Source: Arthrobacter sp. V1I7
GTDB taxonomy: Bacteria; Actinomycetota; Actinomycetes; Actinomycetales; Micrococcaceae
NCBI RefSeq assembly: GCF_030817015.1
Contig: NZ_JAUSYS010000001.1
Coordinates: forward strand, 3,534,001-3,598,000
Direction of reading: 5' to 3'
DNA length: 64,000 nucleotides
Positions 8,038-16,589 of the stretch are shown here, piece after piece; the stretch's first letter is position 1; every line of letters begins with the position of its first letter. The translations under genes and the position numbers were made by a program. The notes beneath the pieces were generated by a model. That model did not search any database and was not told where the DNA came from. It saw only the letters and a program-made list of their open reading frames with translations.

Positions 8038-8973
8038 ATGACCAACTACATTCTCAAACGGCTGGGCCAAGGCCTGCTAACGGTGTTCCTCACCGTTTCC
8101 ACCGTCTTCATCCTGATCCGGCTGGCCCCGGGCGACCCGGCCGTGTCCTTCGCCGGGCCGCTGGCCACCACCGAACAGCTCGCCAGGGTCCGGGAGCAGT
8201 TCGGCCTGGACCGCCCGGTGCTGGAGCAGTACTGGATCTTCCTGCAGCAGCTCTTCACCGGAAACCTCGGCAGCTCGTACTCCTTCCAGGCCCCGGCGCT
8301 GCAGGTGGTGGCGGAACGCATGCCGTACACCCTCACCCTGGCCGCCGCCTCGATCCTGCTCACCGCCGTGGTGGCCATCCCGCTCGGCGTCTGGATGTCA
8401 CGGCGCGCGGACACCCGGCGGGAATTCGGCGTCAACGTCCTGACCATCGCCGGGCAGTCCATGCCGGACTTCTGGACCGGCATCATGCTGCTCACCGCGT
8501 TCGCCGTGCTGGTGCCGATCTTCCCCGCCTCCGGCTTTGCAACCTGGGGCGGCCTGGTCCTGCCCACGCTCACCATCGCCATCCTCCAGATCGCCCTGAT
8601 CTCGCGGATGGTGCGGCGGGAAATGACCACCAACTTCGCGGCGCCCTACCTGACCGTGGCCCGGTCCCGGGGCGTCCGGAACTCCGTCCTTACCTGGCGC
8701 TACGCCATGGGCAACTCCGCGATCCCGGTCTTCACCGCCCTCGGAACCCGCTTCGCCGCCATGCTCAACGGCGTAGTGGTGGTGGAAGTGGTGTTCGCCT
8801 GGCCCGGCGTCGGCTCGCTGATCGTCCGTGCCCTCGAAACCCGCGACTACCCCCTGATCCAGGCCACGGTCCTCCTCACCGCACTGCTCGCCGTCGGGGT
8901 CCAGCTGCTGATCGACCTCGCCTACCCGCTTCTTGATCCCCGAGTTCGTCTTGGAAAGGCGGCAACATCATGA
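8038..8973 (+). CDS. ABC transporter permease, DppB/OppB type
   Basis: A 311-residue inner-membrane protein with about six transmembrane helices. The start MTNYILKRLGQGLLTVFLTV is typical for DppB-type subunits, as is RLAPGDPA in the first periplasmic loop. The coupling region near residues 200-240 (RSRGVRNSVLTWRYAMGN) contacts the ATPases. Starts three bases after the binding-protein stop and overlaps the next permease by ATGA, so it is in one operon. It pairs with the DppC-type subunit to form the channel. Confidence 0.92.
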   Translation: MTNYILKRLGQGLLTVFLTVSTVFILIRLAPGDPAVSFAGPLATTEQLARVREQFGLDRPVLEQYWIFLQQLFTGNLGSSYSFQAPALQVVAERMPYTLTLAAASILLTAVVAIPLGVWMSRRADTRREFGVNVLTIAGQSMPDFWTGIMLLTAFAVLVPIFPASGFATWGGLVLPTLTIAILQIALISRMVRREMTTNFAAPYLTVARSRGVRNSVLTWRYAMGNSAIPVFTALGTRFAAMLNGVVVVEVVFAWPGVGSLIVRALETRDYPLIQATVLLTALLAVGVQLLIDLAYPLLDPRVRLGKAATS

Positions 8974-9908
8974 GCCTCGACACCGCAACCCCCGCCGCCG
9001 ATCTGCCCGAGGGCGGGGCGTCCGAGCGGAAGCCCTCGCCCAGTGCCGTCACCCGGGAACTGATCGCCAAAGCCGGCGCCACCCGCCGCCGTAATTCAGC
9101 CAAATGGAAAATGCGCATCGGCGCGGTCTGCACCCTGCTGGTCATCATCCCCATCCTGCTCGCGCAGCTGCTGCCGCTGCCGGACGCCAACACCCAGGAC
9201 CTCTCCGCCCGCCGGCTTCCGCCGCTGACGGACGGGCACCTGTTCGGCACCGACCAGCTGGGCCGCGACCTGCTCTCCCGGGTGCTGCACGGCGGCCAGG
9301 TTTCGCTGACCATCGGCATCCTGGCCGTGGTGGTCTCCGGCGCGATCGGGATTATCCTCGGCGCCGCCGCCGGCTACTTCGGCGGCTGGGTGGACACGGT
9401 GGTCTCCCGGGTCCTGGAAGCCCAGATGTCCCTCCCGCTGCTGATGATGCTGCTGCTGGTGGTGGCCCTGTTCGGCCCCTCGATCCCCGTCATCACCTTC
9501 GTGATCGCCATCGCCCAATGGCCCGAAGTGGCCAGGCTCACCCGGTCCATGGTGCTGGTGGAACGCGAGAAGCCCTACGTCGCGGCGGCCCGGATCCTGG
9601 GCCTGCACCGCGTCCAGATCCTGATCCAGCACATCATCCCCAACGTCATCAAGCAGGCCACGCTGGTAGTGCTGCTCCTCCTGGCCCAGGCTGTGCTGCT
9701 GGAAAGCGCGCTCAGCTTCCTCGGCGCCGGCCCGCAGCGGCCGTTCGCTACCTGGGGCCGCATCATCTCCGACGGCCAGGACTACATCACCACCTCCTGG
9801 TGGATGGTGACCCTGCCCGGCCTGGTGATCGTCCTCATGGTGGTAGGCGTCAACCTGCTGGGCGACGGCCTCCGCGACCGTCCCCGCCGCAAGAAGAAGG
9901 GTGCCTGA
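8970..9908 (+). CDS. ABC transporter permease, DppC/OppC type
   Basis: A 312-residue inner-membrane protein overlapping the preceding permease by four bases. It has a long cytoplasmic N terminus (residues 1-45), then the DppC pattern: HLFGTDQLGRDLLSRVLHGG, about six helices, and the coupling motif AARILGLHRVQILIQHIIPN. The C terminus is very basic (RPRRKKKGA), usual for a cytoplasmic tail. It forms the translocation pore with the DppB-type subunit. Confidence 0.92.
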   Translation: MSLDTATPAADLPEGGASERKPSPSAVTRELIAKAGATRRRNSAKWKMRIGAVCTLLVIIPILLAQLLPLPDANTQDLSARRLPPLTDGHLFGTDQLGRDLLSRVLHGGQVSLTIGILAVVVSGAIGIILGAAAGYFGGWVDTVVSRVLEAQMSLPLLMMLLLVVALFGPSIPVITFVIAIAQWPEVARLTRSMVLVEREKPYVAAARILGLHRVQILIQHIIPNVIKQATLVVLLLLAQAVLLESALSFLGAGPQRPFATWGRIISDGQDYITTSWWMVTLPGLVIVLMVVGVNLLGDGLRDRPRRKKKGA

Positions 9909-9909
9909 C

Positions 9910-10782
9910 ATGAAGGCAGCACATGCAGAACAGCCGCTCCTGGACGTCCGCGACTTCCAGGTGGAGCTGATCACCGACGGCGGCATCATCCGCGCCGTGG
10001 ATTCGGTCAGCTTCAGCATCTACCGGGGCGAGACCGTCACCATCATCGGTGAGTCCGGTTCCGGCAAATCAACGACGGCGATGGGCCTGCTGCGCCTGCT
10101 GCCGGACGACCTCGCCGTGATCTCCGGTACGGTCCTGATCGACGGCATGGACGTCACCGAGGACGCCAAGGCGATCGAGAAGGTCCGCGGCAAGACGCTC
10201 GCCCTGATCCCGCAGGATCCGATGACCGCCCTCAGCCCGGTCCACTCGATTGGCAGCCAGCTGTTCGAGGCCATCCGGATTGCCGGGGCCGCCTCCAGCA
10301 AGGACACGGACGCCGTCCGCAAACGCGCCATCCGGCTGCTGGAACAGGTCCACATCCCCACTCCGGACGCACAGCTCAAGAAGTACCCGCACCAGCTCTC
10401 CGGCGGCATGCTCCAGCGCGTCCTGATCGCCATCGCCCTCGCCAGCGAACCGCAGCTGCTGGTTGCGGACGAGCCCACCTCGGCCCTGGACGTCACCGTG
10501 CAGGCCGGCATCCTGGACCTGCTGCTCGAGCTGCAGGAACAACGCGGCATCGGCATCCTGATGATCACGCACGACCTCGGCGTGGCCCGGCTGATCTCGG
10601 ACCGGATCCACGTCATGAAGGACGGCGCGTTCGTCGAATCCGGCGCCGTCCAGCAGATCGTGGAACACCCCGCCACCGAGTACACCCGCAGCCTGCTGGC
10701 CGCCGTGCCGGTCCTGGGCCCGTGGGACGAAACCCCGGCGGCAGACACCGCCCTGACCAGCACCGGAGCCAACCATGACTAA
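9910..10782 (+). CDS. ABC transporter ATP-binding protein, DppD/OppD type
   Basis: About 290 residues with Walker A GESGSGKST, signature LSGGMLQRVLIA, Walker B LLVADEPTSALD and the switch His in LMITHDLGVA, so a complete ATPase. The frame also opens at GTG 9901, but the AGAAGGG ribosome site is correctly spaced only for ATG 9910, two bases beyond the permease stop. Its 3' end overlaps the DppF-type gene. The DppD-type C-terminal part (ATEYTRSLLAAVP) is present. No Cys cluster for iron-sulphur binding is evident. Confidence 0.9.
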   Translation: MKAAHAEQPLLDVRDFQVELITDGGIIRAVDSVSFSIYRGETVTIIGESGSGKSTTAMGLLRLLPDDLAVISGTVLIDGMDVTEDAKAIEKVRGKTLALIPQDPMTALSPVHSIGSQLFEAIRIAGAASSKDTDAVRKRAIRLLEQVHIPTPDAQLKKYPHQLSGGMLQRVLIAIALASEPQLLVADEPTSALDVTVQAGILDLLLELQEQRGIGILMITHDLGVARLISDRIHVMKDGAFVESGAVQQIVEHPATEYTRSLLAAVPVLGPWDETPAADTALTSTGANHD

Positions 10783-11599
10783 GCCGTTCCTGTCCGTCGA
10801 GAACCTCGTGGTGGACTACCACGTCCCCGGCGGGACCTTCCGGGCCGTGGACGATGTGTCCTTCTCGGTCGAGAAGGGCAAGACCGTCGCCGTCGTCGGC
10901 GAATCCGGCTGCGGCAAGTCCACCATCGCCAAGGCGCTGATGCGGCTGGTCAAGCCGGCCAGCGGCCGGATCGAACTGGACGGAACCGACCTGGCGCCGC
11001 TCAGCGAAGCCAAGCTGCGGCCCTTGCGCTCCAAGTTCCAGATGGTCTTCCAGGACCCCTACGGTTCACTCGACCCGCACCTCACGGCCCAGGAAATCGT
11101 GGCGGAGCCGCTGAAGCTCCAAGGCGTCCGGTCACGGGCCGAGCGGGAGAAGGCCGCGGCGAAGCTGATCGATCAGGTGGGCCTGCCGCTAAATTCCCTG
11201 GACAAGCACCCGGCGGAATTCTCCGGCGGCCAGCGGCAGCGGATCGGGATCGCCCGGGCGCTGGCGTCCAAGCCGGAACTGCTGGTCTGCGACGAGGCCA
11301 CCAGCGCCCTCGACGTCTCGGTGCAGGCCCAGGTGCTCCGCCTGCTGAAGTCCATCCAGGACGAAACCGGCATCACCTACGTCTTTATCTCGCACAACCT
11401 TGGCGTGGTGCAGGAGATCAGCGATACCGTCATGGTGATGCGCAGCGGCAAGCTCGTGGAGGCCGGAACCACGGCCTCGGTCCTGACCACGCCGAAGGAG
11501 GACTACACCCGCAAGCTCCGCCGGGCAGCCCTGGATCCGGCCTCGATGCGCGGGCTCAAGCCGCGGCACCTGGTCTCGTCGCTGGCGCTGAAGTCCTGA
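10775..11599 (+). CDS. ABC transporter ATP-binding protein, DppF/OppF type
   Basis: A 274-residue ATPase with Walker A GESGCGKST, Q-loop MVFQDPYGSLDPH, signature FSGGQRQRIGIA and Walker B LLVCDEATSALD. It starts inside the end of the DppD-type gene (8-base overlap) and is the last transporter gene of the operon. The pair of different ATPases is the normal composition of Opp/Dpp importers. A short gap of 55 bases leads to the aldo/keto reductase, so the operon probably continues. Confidence 0.9.
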   Translation: MTKPFLSVENLVVDYHVPGGTFRAVDDVSFSVEKGKTVAVVGESGCGKSTIAKALMRLVKPASGRIELDGTDLAPLSEAKLRPLRSKFQMVFQDPYGSLDPHLTAQEIVAEPLKLQGVRSRAEREKAAAKLIDQVGLPLNSLDKHPAEFSGGQRQRIGIARALASKPELLVCDEATSALDVSVQAQVLRLLKSIQDETGITYVFISHNLGVVQEISDTVMVMRSGKLVEAGTTASVLTTPKEDYTRKLRRAALDPASMRGLKPRHLVSSLALKS

Positions 11600-11654
11600 G
11601 CCCGCTCCCCGCACTTTCGCTATTATCCGCAACCTAACCTCGAGGAATCAACGC

Positions 11655-12644
11655 ATGAGCAAGCAGCCCGAAGGCACACCAGTGGACGGCCTGAAGCTTC
11701 CGATCTCCCGACTCGTCCTGGGCACCATGACGTTCGGCGACACCGCCGATGAAGCCACCGCCGGACGCATGGTGGACGAGGCGCTGGCCGCCGGCATCAC
11801 CACCATCGACACCGCCAACGCCTACGTCGGCGGCGCGACCGAGGAGATGCTGTCCCGCGTCCTCAAGGACCGCCGGGCCGACGTCGTCCTCGCCTCCAAG
11901 GCCGGCATGCCGCATGCAGACCACGGCCAGCATGCACCGCTGTCCCGGGAAGGCCTGCGCAACAGTGTGGAGGGCAGCCTCCGCCGGCTGGGCGTGGACA
12001 GCATCGACCTGTTCTACCTGCACCAGCCGGACCGGGTCACACCCTTGGAGGAGACCCTGAGCACGGTGGCCGAGCTCGCGGCCGAGGGGAAGATCGGCGC
12101 CCTCGGCGTGTCCAACTTCGCGGCCTGGCAGATCGCCGACGTGATCCACGTGGCCCGCGAGGTCGGCGCCCCGCGGCCGGTGGTGGCGCAGCAGCTCTAC
12201 AACCTGGTGGCCCGCCGGGTGGAGGAGGAATACCTCGAATTCGCCGCCACGCACCAGGTCCACACCATGGTCTACAACCCGCTCGGCGGCGGGCTGCTGA
12301 CCGGCAAGCACAGCTTCGAGGACAAGCCTTCCGAGGGCCGTTTCGGCGATTCCAAACTCGCCGCCATGTACACCCAGCGGTACTGGGACAAGCAGCTCTT
12401 CGAGGCCGTGACCGACCTCGCCGAGATCGCCGCCGAGGCCGGGATCACCCTCGCGGAGCTCTCCCTGCGCTGGCTGGCCTACCGCGACGGCGTCGGCTCC
12501 ATGCTCCTCGGCGGGTCCAAGGTGGAGCAGCTGCAGGCCAACATCGCGGCCGTGGCCAAGGGCCCGCTGCCGGCCGACGTCACTGCGGCCTGCGACGCCG
12601 TCGGCGCCGGGCTCCGCGGCCCGATGCCCGCCTACAACCGCTGA
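11655..12644 (+). CDS. Aldo/keto reductase
   Basis: A 329-residue cytosolic TIM-barrel NAD(P)H oxidoreductase. The catalytic tetrad can be placed: Asp and Tyr in TIDTANAYVGGATEE, Lys in VLASKAG, and His in LFYLHQPDRVTP. GVSNFAAWQIADVI is the typical family segment after the His. The ribosome site CGAGGAATCAACGC precedes the ATG. In this operon it could reduce or oxidise a sugar carbonyl before the acid-sugar enzymes act; the exact substrate is unknown. Confidence 0.88.
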   Translation: MSKQPEGTPVDGLKLPISRLVLGTMTFGDTADEATAGRMVDEALAAGITTIDTANAYVGGATEEMLSRVLKDRRADVVLASKAGMPHADHGQHAPLSREGLRNSVEGSLRRLGVDSIDLFYLHQPDRVTPLEETLSTVAELAAEGKIGALGVSNFAAWQIADVIHVAREVGAPRPVVAQQLYNLVARRVEEEYLEFAATHQVHTMVYNPLGGGLLTGKHSFEDKPSEGRFGDSKLAAMYTQRYWDKQLFEAVTDLAEIAAEAGITLAELSLRWLAYRDGVGSMLLGGSKVEQLQANIAAVAKGPLPADVTAACDAVGAGLRGPMPAYNR

Positions 12645-12682
12645 CCACGACACCCCTCCCGAACTGAAGGCAGAGAAACAAC

Positions 12683-13459
12683 ATGACATCGGAACTCGCT
12701 ACCGAATTCGCCCGCAAAGTCCGCGCCCGTGAACAGGCCGTCGGCTACTGGGCCGTCCTGGACGCGCCCGTCGCCACCGAACGCATCAGCCGGCTCGGTT
12801 ACGACTACGTGGCACTGGACGCGCAGCACGGACTGCTCGGCTACTCCGGCGTGCTGAACGGGCTGATGGCCATCGACGCCGGGCACACCGCCGTCGGCAT
12901 GGTGCGGGTGGAGGACAACAACCTCACCGCCATCGGCAAAGCGCTCGACGCCGGCGCCGTCGGCGTGATTGTGCCGCTGGTCAACACCGCCGAGGACGCC
13001 GCCAAAGCCGTCGCGGCGGCCAAGTACCCGCCGATGGGCGGCCGGTCCTACGGACCGATGCGCTCGGCCCTGCGGATCGGCCCCATTCCGGCCGACGCCA
13101 ACGCCGCCACCCTGGTGTTCGCCATGATCGAAACCCCGGACGGGCTCGCCAACGTGAAGGAAATCTGTGCGACGCCGGGACTGGACGGCATTTACGTCGG
13201 GCCGTCCGACCTGGCTCTGGCCGTCGGCGCCGCCTTCCCCGGCGATCCCGCGATCGAAGCGGAGTTCAACGCCGCGCTGGAATCCGTCGCGGAAGCGGCC
13301 GCGTCCGCAGGCATCGCCGCCGGCATCCACACGGCCGCCGGCGACATCGCCGCCCTCCGGCTGCGGCAGGGCTACACCTTCACCACCATCGCGTCCGACC
13401 TGACCCACCTGGAGCTGGCCGCCAAGGCCCACCTGGCCGCCGCAACCAAAAAGGACTGA
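12683..13459 (+). CDS. HpcH/HpaI family aldolase
   Basis: A 258-residue class II (metal-dependent) pyruvate aldolase of the HpcH/HpaI family. Visible motifs are YVALDAQHGLLGYSG (the usual acid-His pair region, here Gln-His), GRSYGPMR, the metal ligand Glu in AMIETPDGLANVKE and Asp in GIYVGPSDLALAVG. Relatives cleave 2-keto-3-deoxy acids, such as 2-keto-3-deoxy-rhamnonate or glucarate, to pyruvate plus an aldehyde. It starts 38 bases after the aldo/keto reductase and ends 3 bases before the sialidase-like gene, so cleavage of a 2-keto-3-deoxy sugar acid is the best guess for this pathway. Confidence 0.87.
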   Translation: MTSELATEFARKVRAREQAVGYWAVLDAPVATERISRLGYDYVALDAQHGLLGYSGVLNGLMAIDAGHTAVGMVRVEDNNLTAIGKALDAGAVGVIVPLVNTAEDAAKAVAAAKYPPMGGRSYGPMRSALRIGPIPADANAATLVFAMIETPDGLANVKEICATPGLDGIYVGPSDLALAVGAAFPGDPAIEAEFNAALESVAEAAASAGIAAGIHTAAGDIAALRLRQGYTFTTIASDLTHLELAAKAHLAAATKKD

Positions 13460-13462
13460 ACC

Positions 13463-14782
13463 GTGCCCGGAACCCACAACACTGACTCCCTCAGCAGCGC
13501 CGCCGGCTCGAGCGCGGACTACAGCACCATCACGCCCGACGGCGAGGTCAAGGAAGCAGGCGGCAGCCTCTACGCGTACCTGCCCGCCCCCACCGTGCAG
13601 AGCCACGCCGCGAACCTCCTGACCCTCCCGGACGGCCGGCTCGGCTGCGTCTGGTTCGGCGGCACGCAGGAAGGCGTGCCGGACATCTCGATCTGGTTCT
13701 CCACCCTGGAACCTGGCAGTCACCGTTGGTCGCCCGCGGAACAGCTCACCGACGACTCCACCCGCTCGGAACAGAACCCCATCCTCTTCACCACCCCGGG
13801 CAACGAACTCTGGCTGCTGTACACCGCCCAGAAAGCGGGCAACCAGGACACCGCCGAGGTCCGCCGCCGCATCTCCCGGGACAGCGGAAAAACCTGGGGC
13901 CCGGTGGAGACCCTGTTCCCCGCCAACGACACCGGCGGCGTGTTCGTCCGGCAACTGCCCGTCGTGCTGCGGTCCGGCCGCTGGATCATCCCGATCTTCC
14001 GCTGCATCACCACGCCCGGCGAGAAGTGGGTCGGCAACAGCGACGACAGCGCCGTGATGATCTCGGACGACGGCGGCGCCAGCTGGACGGAGCATGTCCT
14101 CCCGGGCAGCCTGGGCTGCGTGCACATGAACATCCAGCCGGTGGCCGACGGCTCCCTGCTGGCCCTGTTCCGGAGCCGCTGGGCCGACTCGATCTACGAA
14201 TCCCGCTCCACCGACGACGGCAGCACCTGGAGCGAACCCGTTCCGACCGAACTGCCGAACAACAACTCCTCGATCCAGTTCACCGCGCTCGCGGACGGCC
14301 GGCTGGCCCTGGTCTACAACCACAGCCGCGCCGAGGCGTCGACCGAGCGGCGGCTCTCGCTCTACGACGAGATCGACGACGACGGCCTCGCCGCCGAACA
14401 GGGACAGCTTCCGGAGCCGGCGGCTGAGCCGGCGTCTGGCGGGTCTGGCGGGTCTGGCGAAAGCCGGGGTGCCTTCTGGGGCACGCCGCGGTCCCCCATG
14501 ACGCTGGCGATCTCCGAGGACTCGGGCCGCAGCTGGCCGATCCGGCGGAACCTCGACGTGGGCGACGGCTACTGCCTGTCCAACAACTCCCGCGACGGCT
14601 TGAACCGCGAATACTCCTACCCGTCCATCCACCAGGGCCCGGACGGTGCGCTGAACATCGCGTACACCTACTTCCGCCAGGCCATCAAGTACGTCCGCGT
14701 GGATCCCCAATGGGCCTACGAAGGCAGCAGCACGCCGGGTGAAGCCCAGGCCGGAACCGACAGAGCCGGCAGTGACCGCTGA
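13463..14782 (+). CDS. Sialidase-like BNR-repeat protein, probably cytoplasmic
   Basis: A 439-residue predicted six-bladed beta-propeller starting at GTG after AAAGGA. It contains four Asp-box (S-x-D-x-G-x-x-W) motifs: SRDSGKTW, SDDGGASW, STDDGSTW and SEDSGRSW. Such proteins are annotated as exo-alpha-sialidases, although many act on other glycosides or lack a proven activity. No signal peptide is visible, so it should work inside the cell on an imported substrate. A low-complexity Pro-Ala then Gly-Ser insert (about residues 315-335) is coded by a 9-bp tandem repeat. It lies between the aldolase and the SDR, tightly packed in the operon. Confidence 0.8.
   Translation: MPGTHNTDSLSSAAGSSADYSTITPDGEVKEAGGSLYAYLPAPTVQSHAANLLTLPDGRLGCVWFGGTQEGVPDISIWFSTLEPGSHRWSPAEQLTDDSTRSEQNPILFTTPGNELWLLYTAQKAGNQDTAEVRRRISRDSGKTWGPVETLFPANDTGGVFVRQLPVVLRSGRWIIPIFRCITTPGEKWVGNSDDSAVMISDDGGASWTEHVLPGSLGCVHMNIQPVADGSLLALFRSRWADSIYESRSTDDGSTWSEPVPTELPNNNSSIQFTALADGRLALVYNHSRAEASTERRLSLYDEIDDDGLAAEQGQLPEPAAEPASGGSGGSGESRGAFWGTPRSPMTLAISEDSGRSWPIRRNLDVGDGYCLSNNSRDGLNREYSYPSIHQGPDGALNIAYTYFRQAIKYVRVDPQWAYEGSSTPGEAQAGTDRAGSDR
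14432..14458 (+). repeat. Three 9-bp tandem repeats within the sialidase-like gene
   Basis: Three units (GCGTCTGGC, GGGTCTGGC, GGGTCTGGC) encode the Ala/Gly-Ser-Gly linker. Multiples of three keep the frame, so copy number could vary between strains without breaking the protein. Confidence 0.7.
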
Positions 14783-15452
14783 ACCGCATGCCCTCGTCAC
14801 CGGCTGCAGCTCGGGAATCGGGAAGTCCATTACGGCCCGGCTGCTGGCCGACGGCTGGCAGGTGACCGGCCTCAGCCGTACTGAGCCCTCCTTCGGGGCG
14901 GGCTTCCGGTGGCGGCACGCGGACCTCTCGGACCCGGAGTCCCTGGCGTCCAGCGTCGAGGACCTGGACCCGGTGAACGCGTTCGTCCACGCTGCCGGGT
15001 TCCAGCGGACCGCCATGCTGGGCGAGATGGAGGCTGACGCCCTGGCCGGCATGTTCACCGTTCACGTGGCGGCCGCCAGTAACCTGGCGAACGCGTTGGT
15101 TCCCCGGATGCCCGACGGCGGCCGCGTGCTCCTAGTCGGCAGCCGCACGTCCACCGGCTCCCCCGGCAAGAGCCAGTACGCGGCGACCAAGGCGGCGTTG
15201 CTTGGCCTGGGCCGCAGCTGGGCCCAGGAGCTGGCGCCACGCGGCATCACGGTGAACGTGCTCTCGCCCGGGCCGACGGACACGCCGATGCTGGCCGACC
15301 CCGGCAGGTCCGCCACACCGCCGAAGCTGCCCGCCCTTGGCCAGCTCGTGGACCCTGAGGATGTGGCTGCGCTCGCCGGGTTCCTGCTGGGACGCCACGG
15401 GAAGTCCATCACCGGGCAGAATTACGTCATCTGCGGCGGCGCGTCGCTGTGA
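14772..15452 (+). CDS. Short-chain dehydrogenase/reductase
   Basis: About 226 residues from GTG 14772; an upstream in-frame GTG at 14739 is also possible but would overlap the sialidase gene by 44 bases and add a Pro-rich tail. Classical SDR features: cofactor site LVTGCSSGIGKS, the catalytic Ser in LLVGSRTST, Tyr-x-x-x-Lys in SQYAATKAAL, and NVLSPGPTDTPM. The charge pattern after strand 2 (GLSRTEPSF) is compatible with NADP(H), which is only suggestive. Last enzyme of the operon, probably oxidising a hydroxyl of the imported sugar acid. Confidence 0.87.
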   Translation: MTAEPHALVTGCSSGIGKSITARLLADGWQVTGLSRTEPSFGAGFRWRHADLSDPESLASSVEDLDPVNAFVHAAGFQRTAMLGEMEADALAGMFTVHVAAASNLANALVPRMPDGGRVLLVGSRTSTGSPGKSQYAATKAALLGLGRSWAQELAPRGITVNVLSPGPTDTPMLADPGRSATPPKLPALGQLVDPEDVAALAGFLLGRHGKSITGQNYVICGGASL

Positions 15453-15581
15453 ACGGATCATCACTAGGAGCGGACCGCGCCCGTGAACCGGATTCGCGGT
15501 GAGGCCGAATAGCATGAGGACAGCCACCAACCGCTGGGTAGCGCCACGGGTGCAGCAGCAGCCGCCGAAGGAGAGCCAACC

Positions 15582-16367
15582 ATGACCACCGCCAAAGCCC
15601 GGCGCGAAGAGATCTACCACCTCGCCGTGACCACAGGTCTGGCGTCCGTGGAGGAACTGTCGCGGCACTTCCGGGTGACGGCCTCCACGATCCGTCGGGA
15701 CCTCGCGCAGCTCAACGAACAGGGGAAGCTCGCCCGGACCTACGGTGGCGCGGTGGCGTTGGGGGCACATCCGGAACCGTCGCTGCGCCAGCGCACCGGC
15801 GAGGCGTTTGAGCAGAAACAGGCTATCGCTGCCTGGGCGGCGTCCGAGGTGCAGGAGGGCGAGAACATCCTGCTCGACGGCGGTTCAACGGTGGGTGCCA
15901 TGGCGCACGCCCTGCGCGGCCGGGAGAACCTCTCCGTCACCACTCCGGGCATCAACACGCTCCAGGAACTCGCTGACTCTCCGGGCATCCAGGTCGACTG
16001 CCTGGGCGGACGGCTCCGCGGCGTCAGCCAGACTTTTGTTGGGCCGCTCGCCGAGGCGTCCCTGGAGCGAATGAGTTTCGACCGGGTGTTCCTGGGCGCG
16101 GACGCGGTCACGGTGGAGGACGGCCTGTGCGAGGCCGACCAGGTCCAGACCCGGCTGAAAGAGCTGATGGCGCGGCGAGGCAACACGGTGTACGTCCTCG
16201 CGGATTCCACCAAGCTCGGCAAGCGGCCGTTCCACGCCTGGGTTCAGCTTCCCGCCCCCTGGATCCTCGTCACCGACGACCAGGCGGATCCGGAACAGGT
16301 GGAACTGTTTCGAAACGCCGGCGTCACGGTTCAGCTCGTGGACGCCACTCCCGCGCGGGCCGCCTGA
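15582..16367 (+). CDS. DeoR/GlpR family transcriptional regulator
   Basis: A 261-residue repressor-type protein: N-terminal winged helix (VEELSRHFRVTASTIRRDLA, then EQGKLARTYGGAV) and a DeoR C-terminal sensor domain with the expected DRVFLGADAVTVEDGL segment and ADSTKLGKRPFH. Members respond to phosphorylated sugars or sugar acids. It follows the catabolic operon on the same strand after 129 bases, with a good GGAGAG ribosome site. It is the likely controller of the sugar-acid locus, possibly at the GCGC repeats near 6344-6382. Confidence 0.9.
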   Translation: MTTAKARREEIYHLAVTTGLASVEELSRHFRVTASTIRRDLAQLNEQGKLARTYGGAVALGAHPEPSLRQRTGEAFEQKQAIAAWAASEVQEGENILLDGGSTVGAMAHALRGRENLSVTTPGINTLQELADSPGIQVDCLGGRLRGVSQTFVGPLAEASLERMSFDRVFLGADAVTVEDGLCEADQVQTRLKELMARRGNTVYVLADSTKLGKRPFHAWVQLPAPWILVTDDQADPEQVELFRNAGVTVQLVDATPARAA

Positions 16368-16589
16368 CGTACTGCTGATCTGTCTCAGGTTCTGACGGGC
16401 TCATCCGGCTGATAGCAAAAGGGCTCTTCCCCGGGAGGAAGGGCGCCTCGCTTGATCGTCCCCCGGGCGAGGTTTCCTTGTGTTAACCCGAGGTCCAGCT
16501 CCCCGAACACGGCAGTCCACCTGGCCTCCCTACGGTGGTCGAGTCGCCGGCGCAGCGCCGGTAACCGTCATCCAGGAGGAACCATTCCC

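Noticed and set aside
12632..15058. Very long open frame (about 800 codons) on the minus strand
   Set aside because: It mirrors three well-supported plus-strand genes (aldolase, sialidase-like, SDR); high GC with codon-position bias creates such antisense frames. Its translation is Gly/Arg/Val-rich with no family motif.
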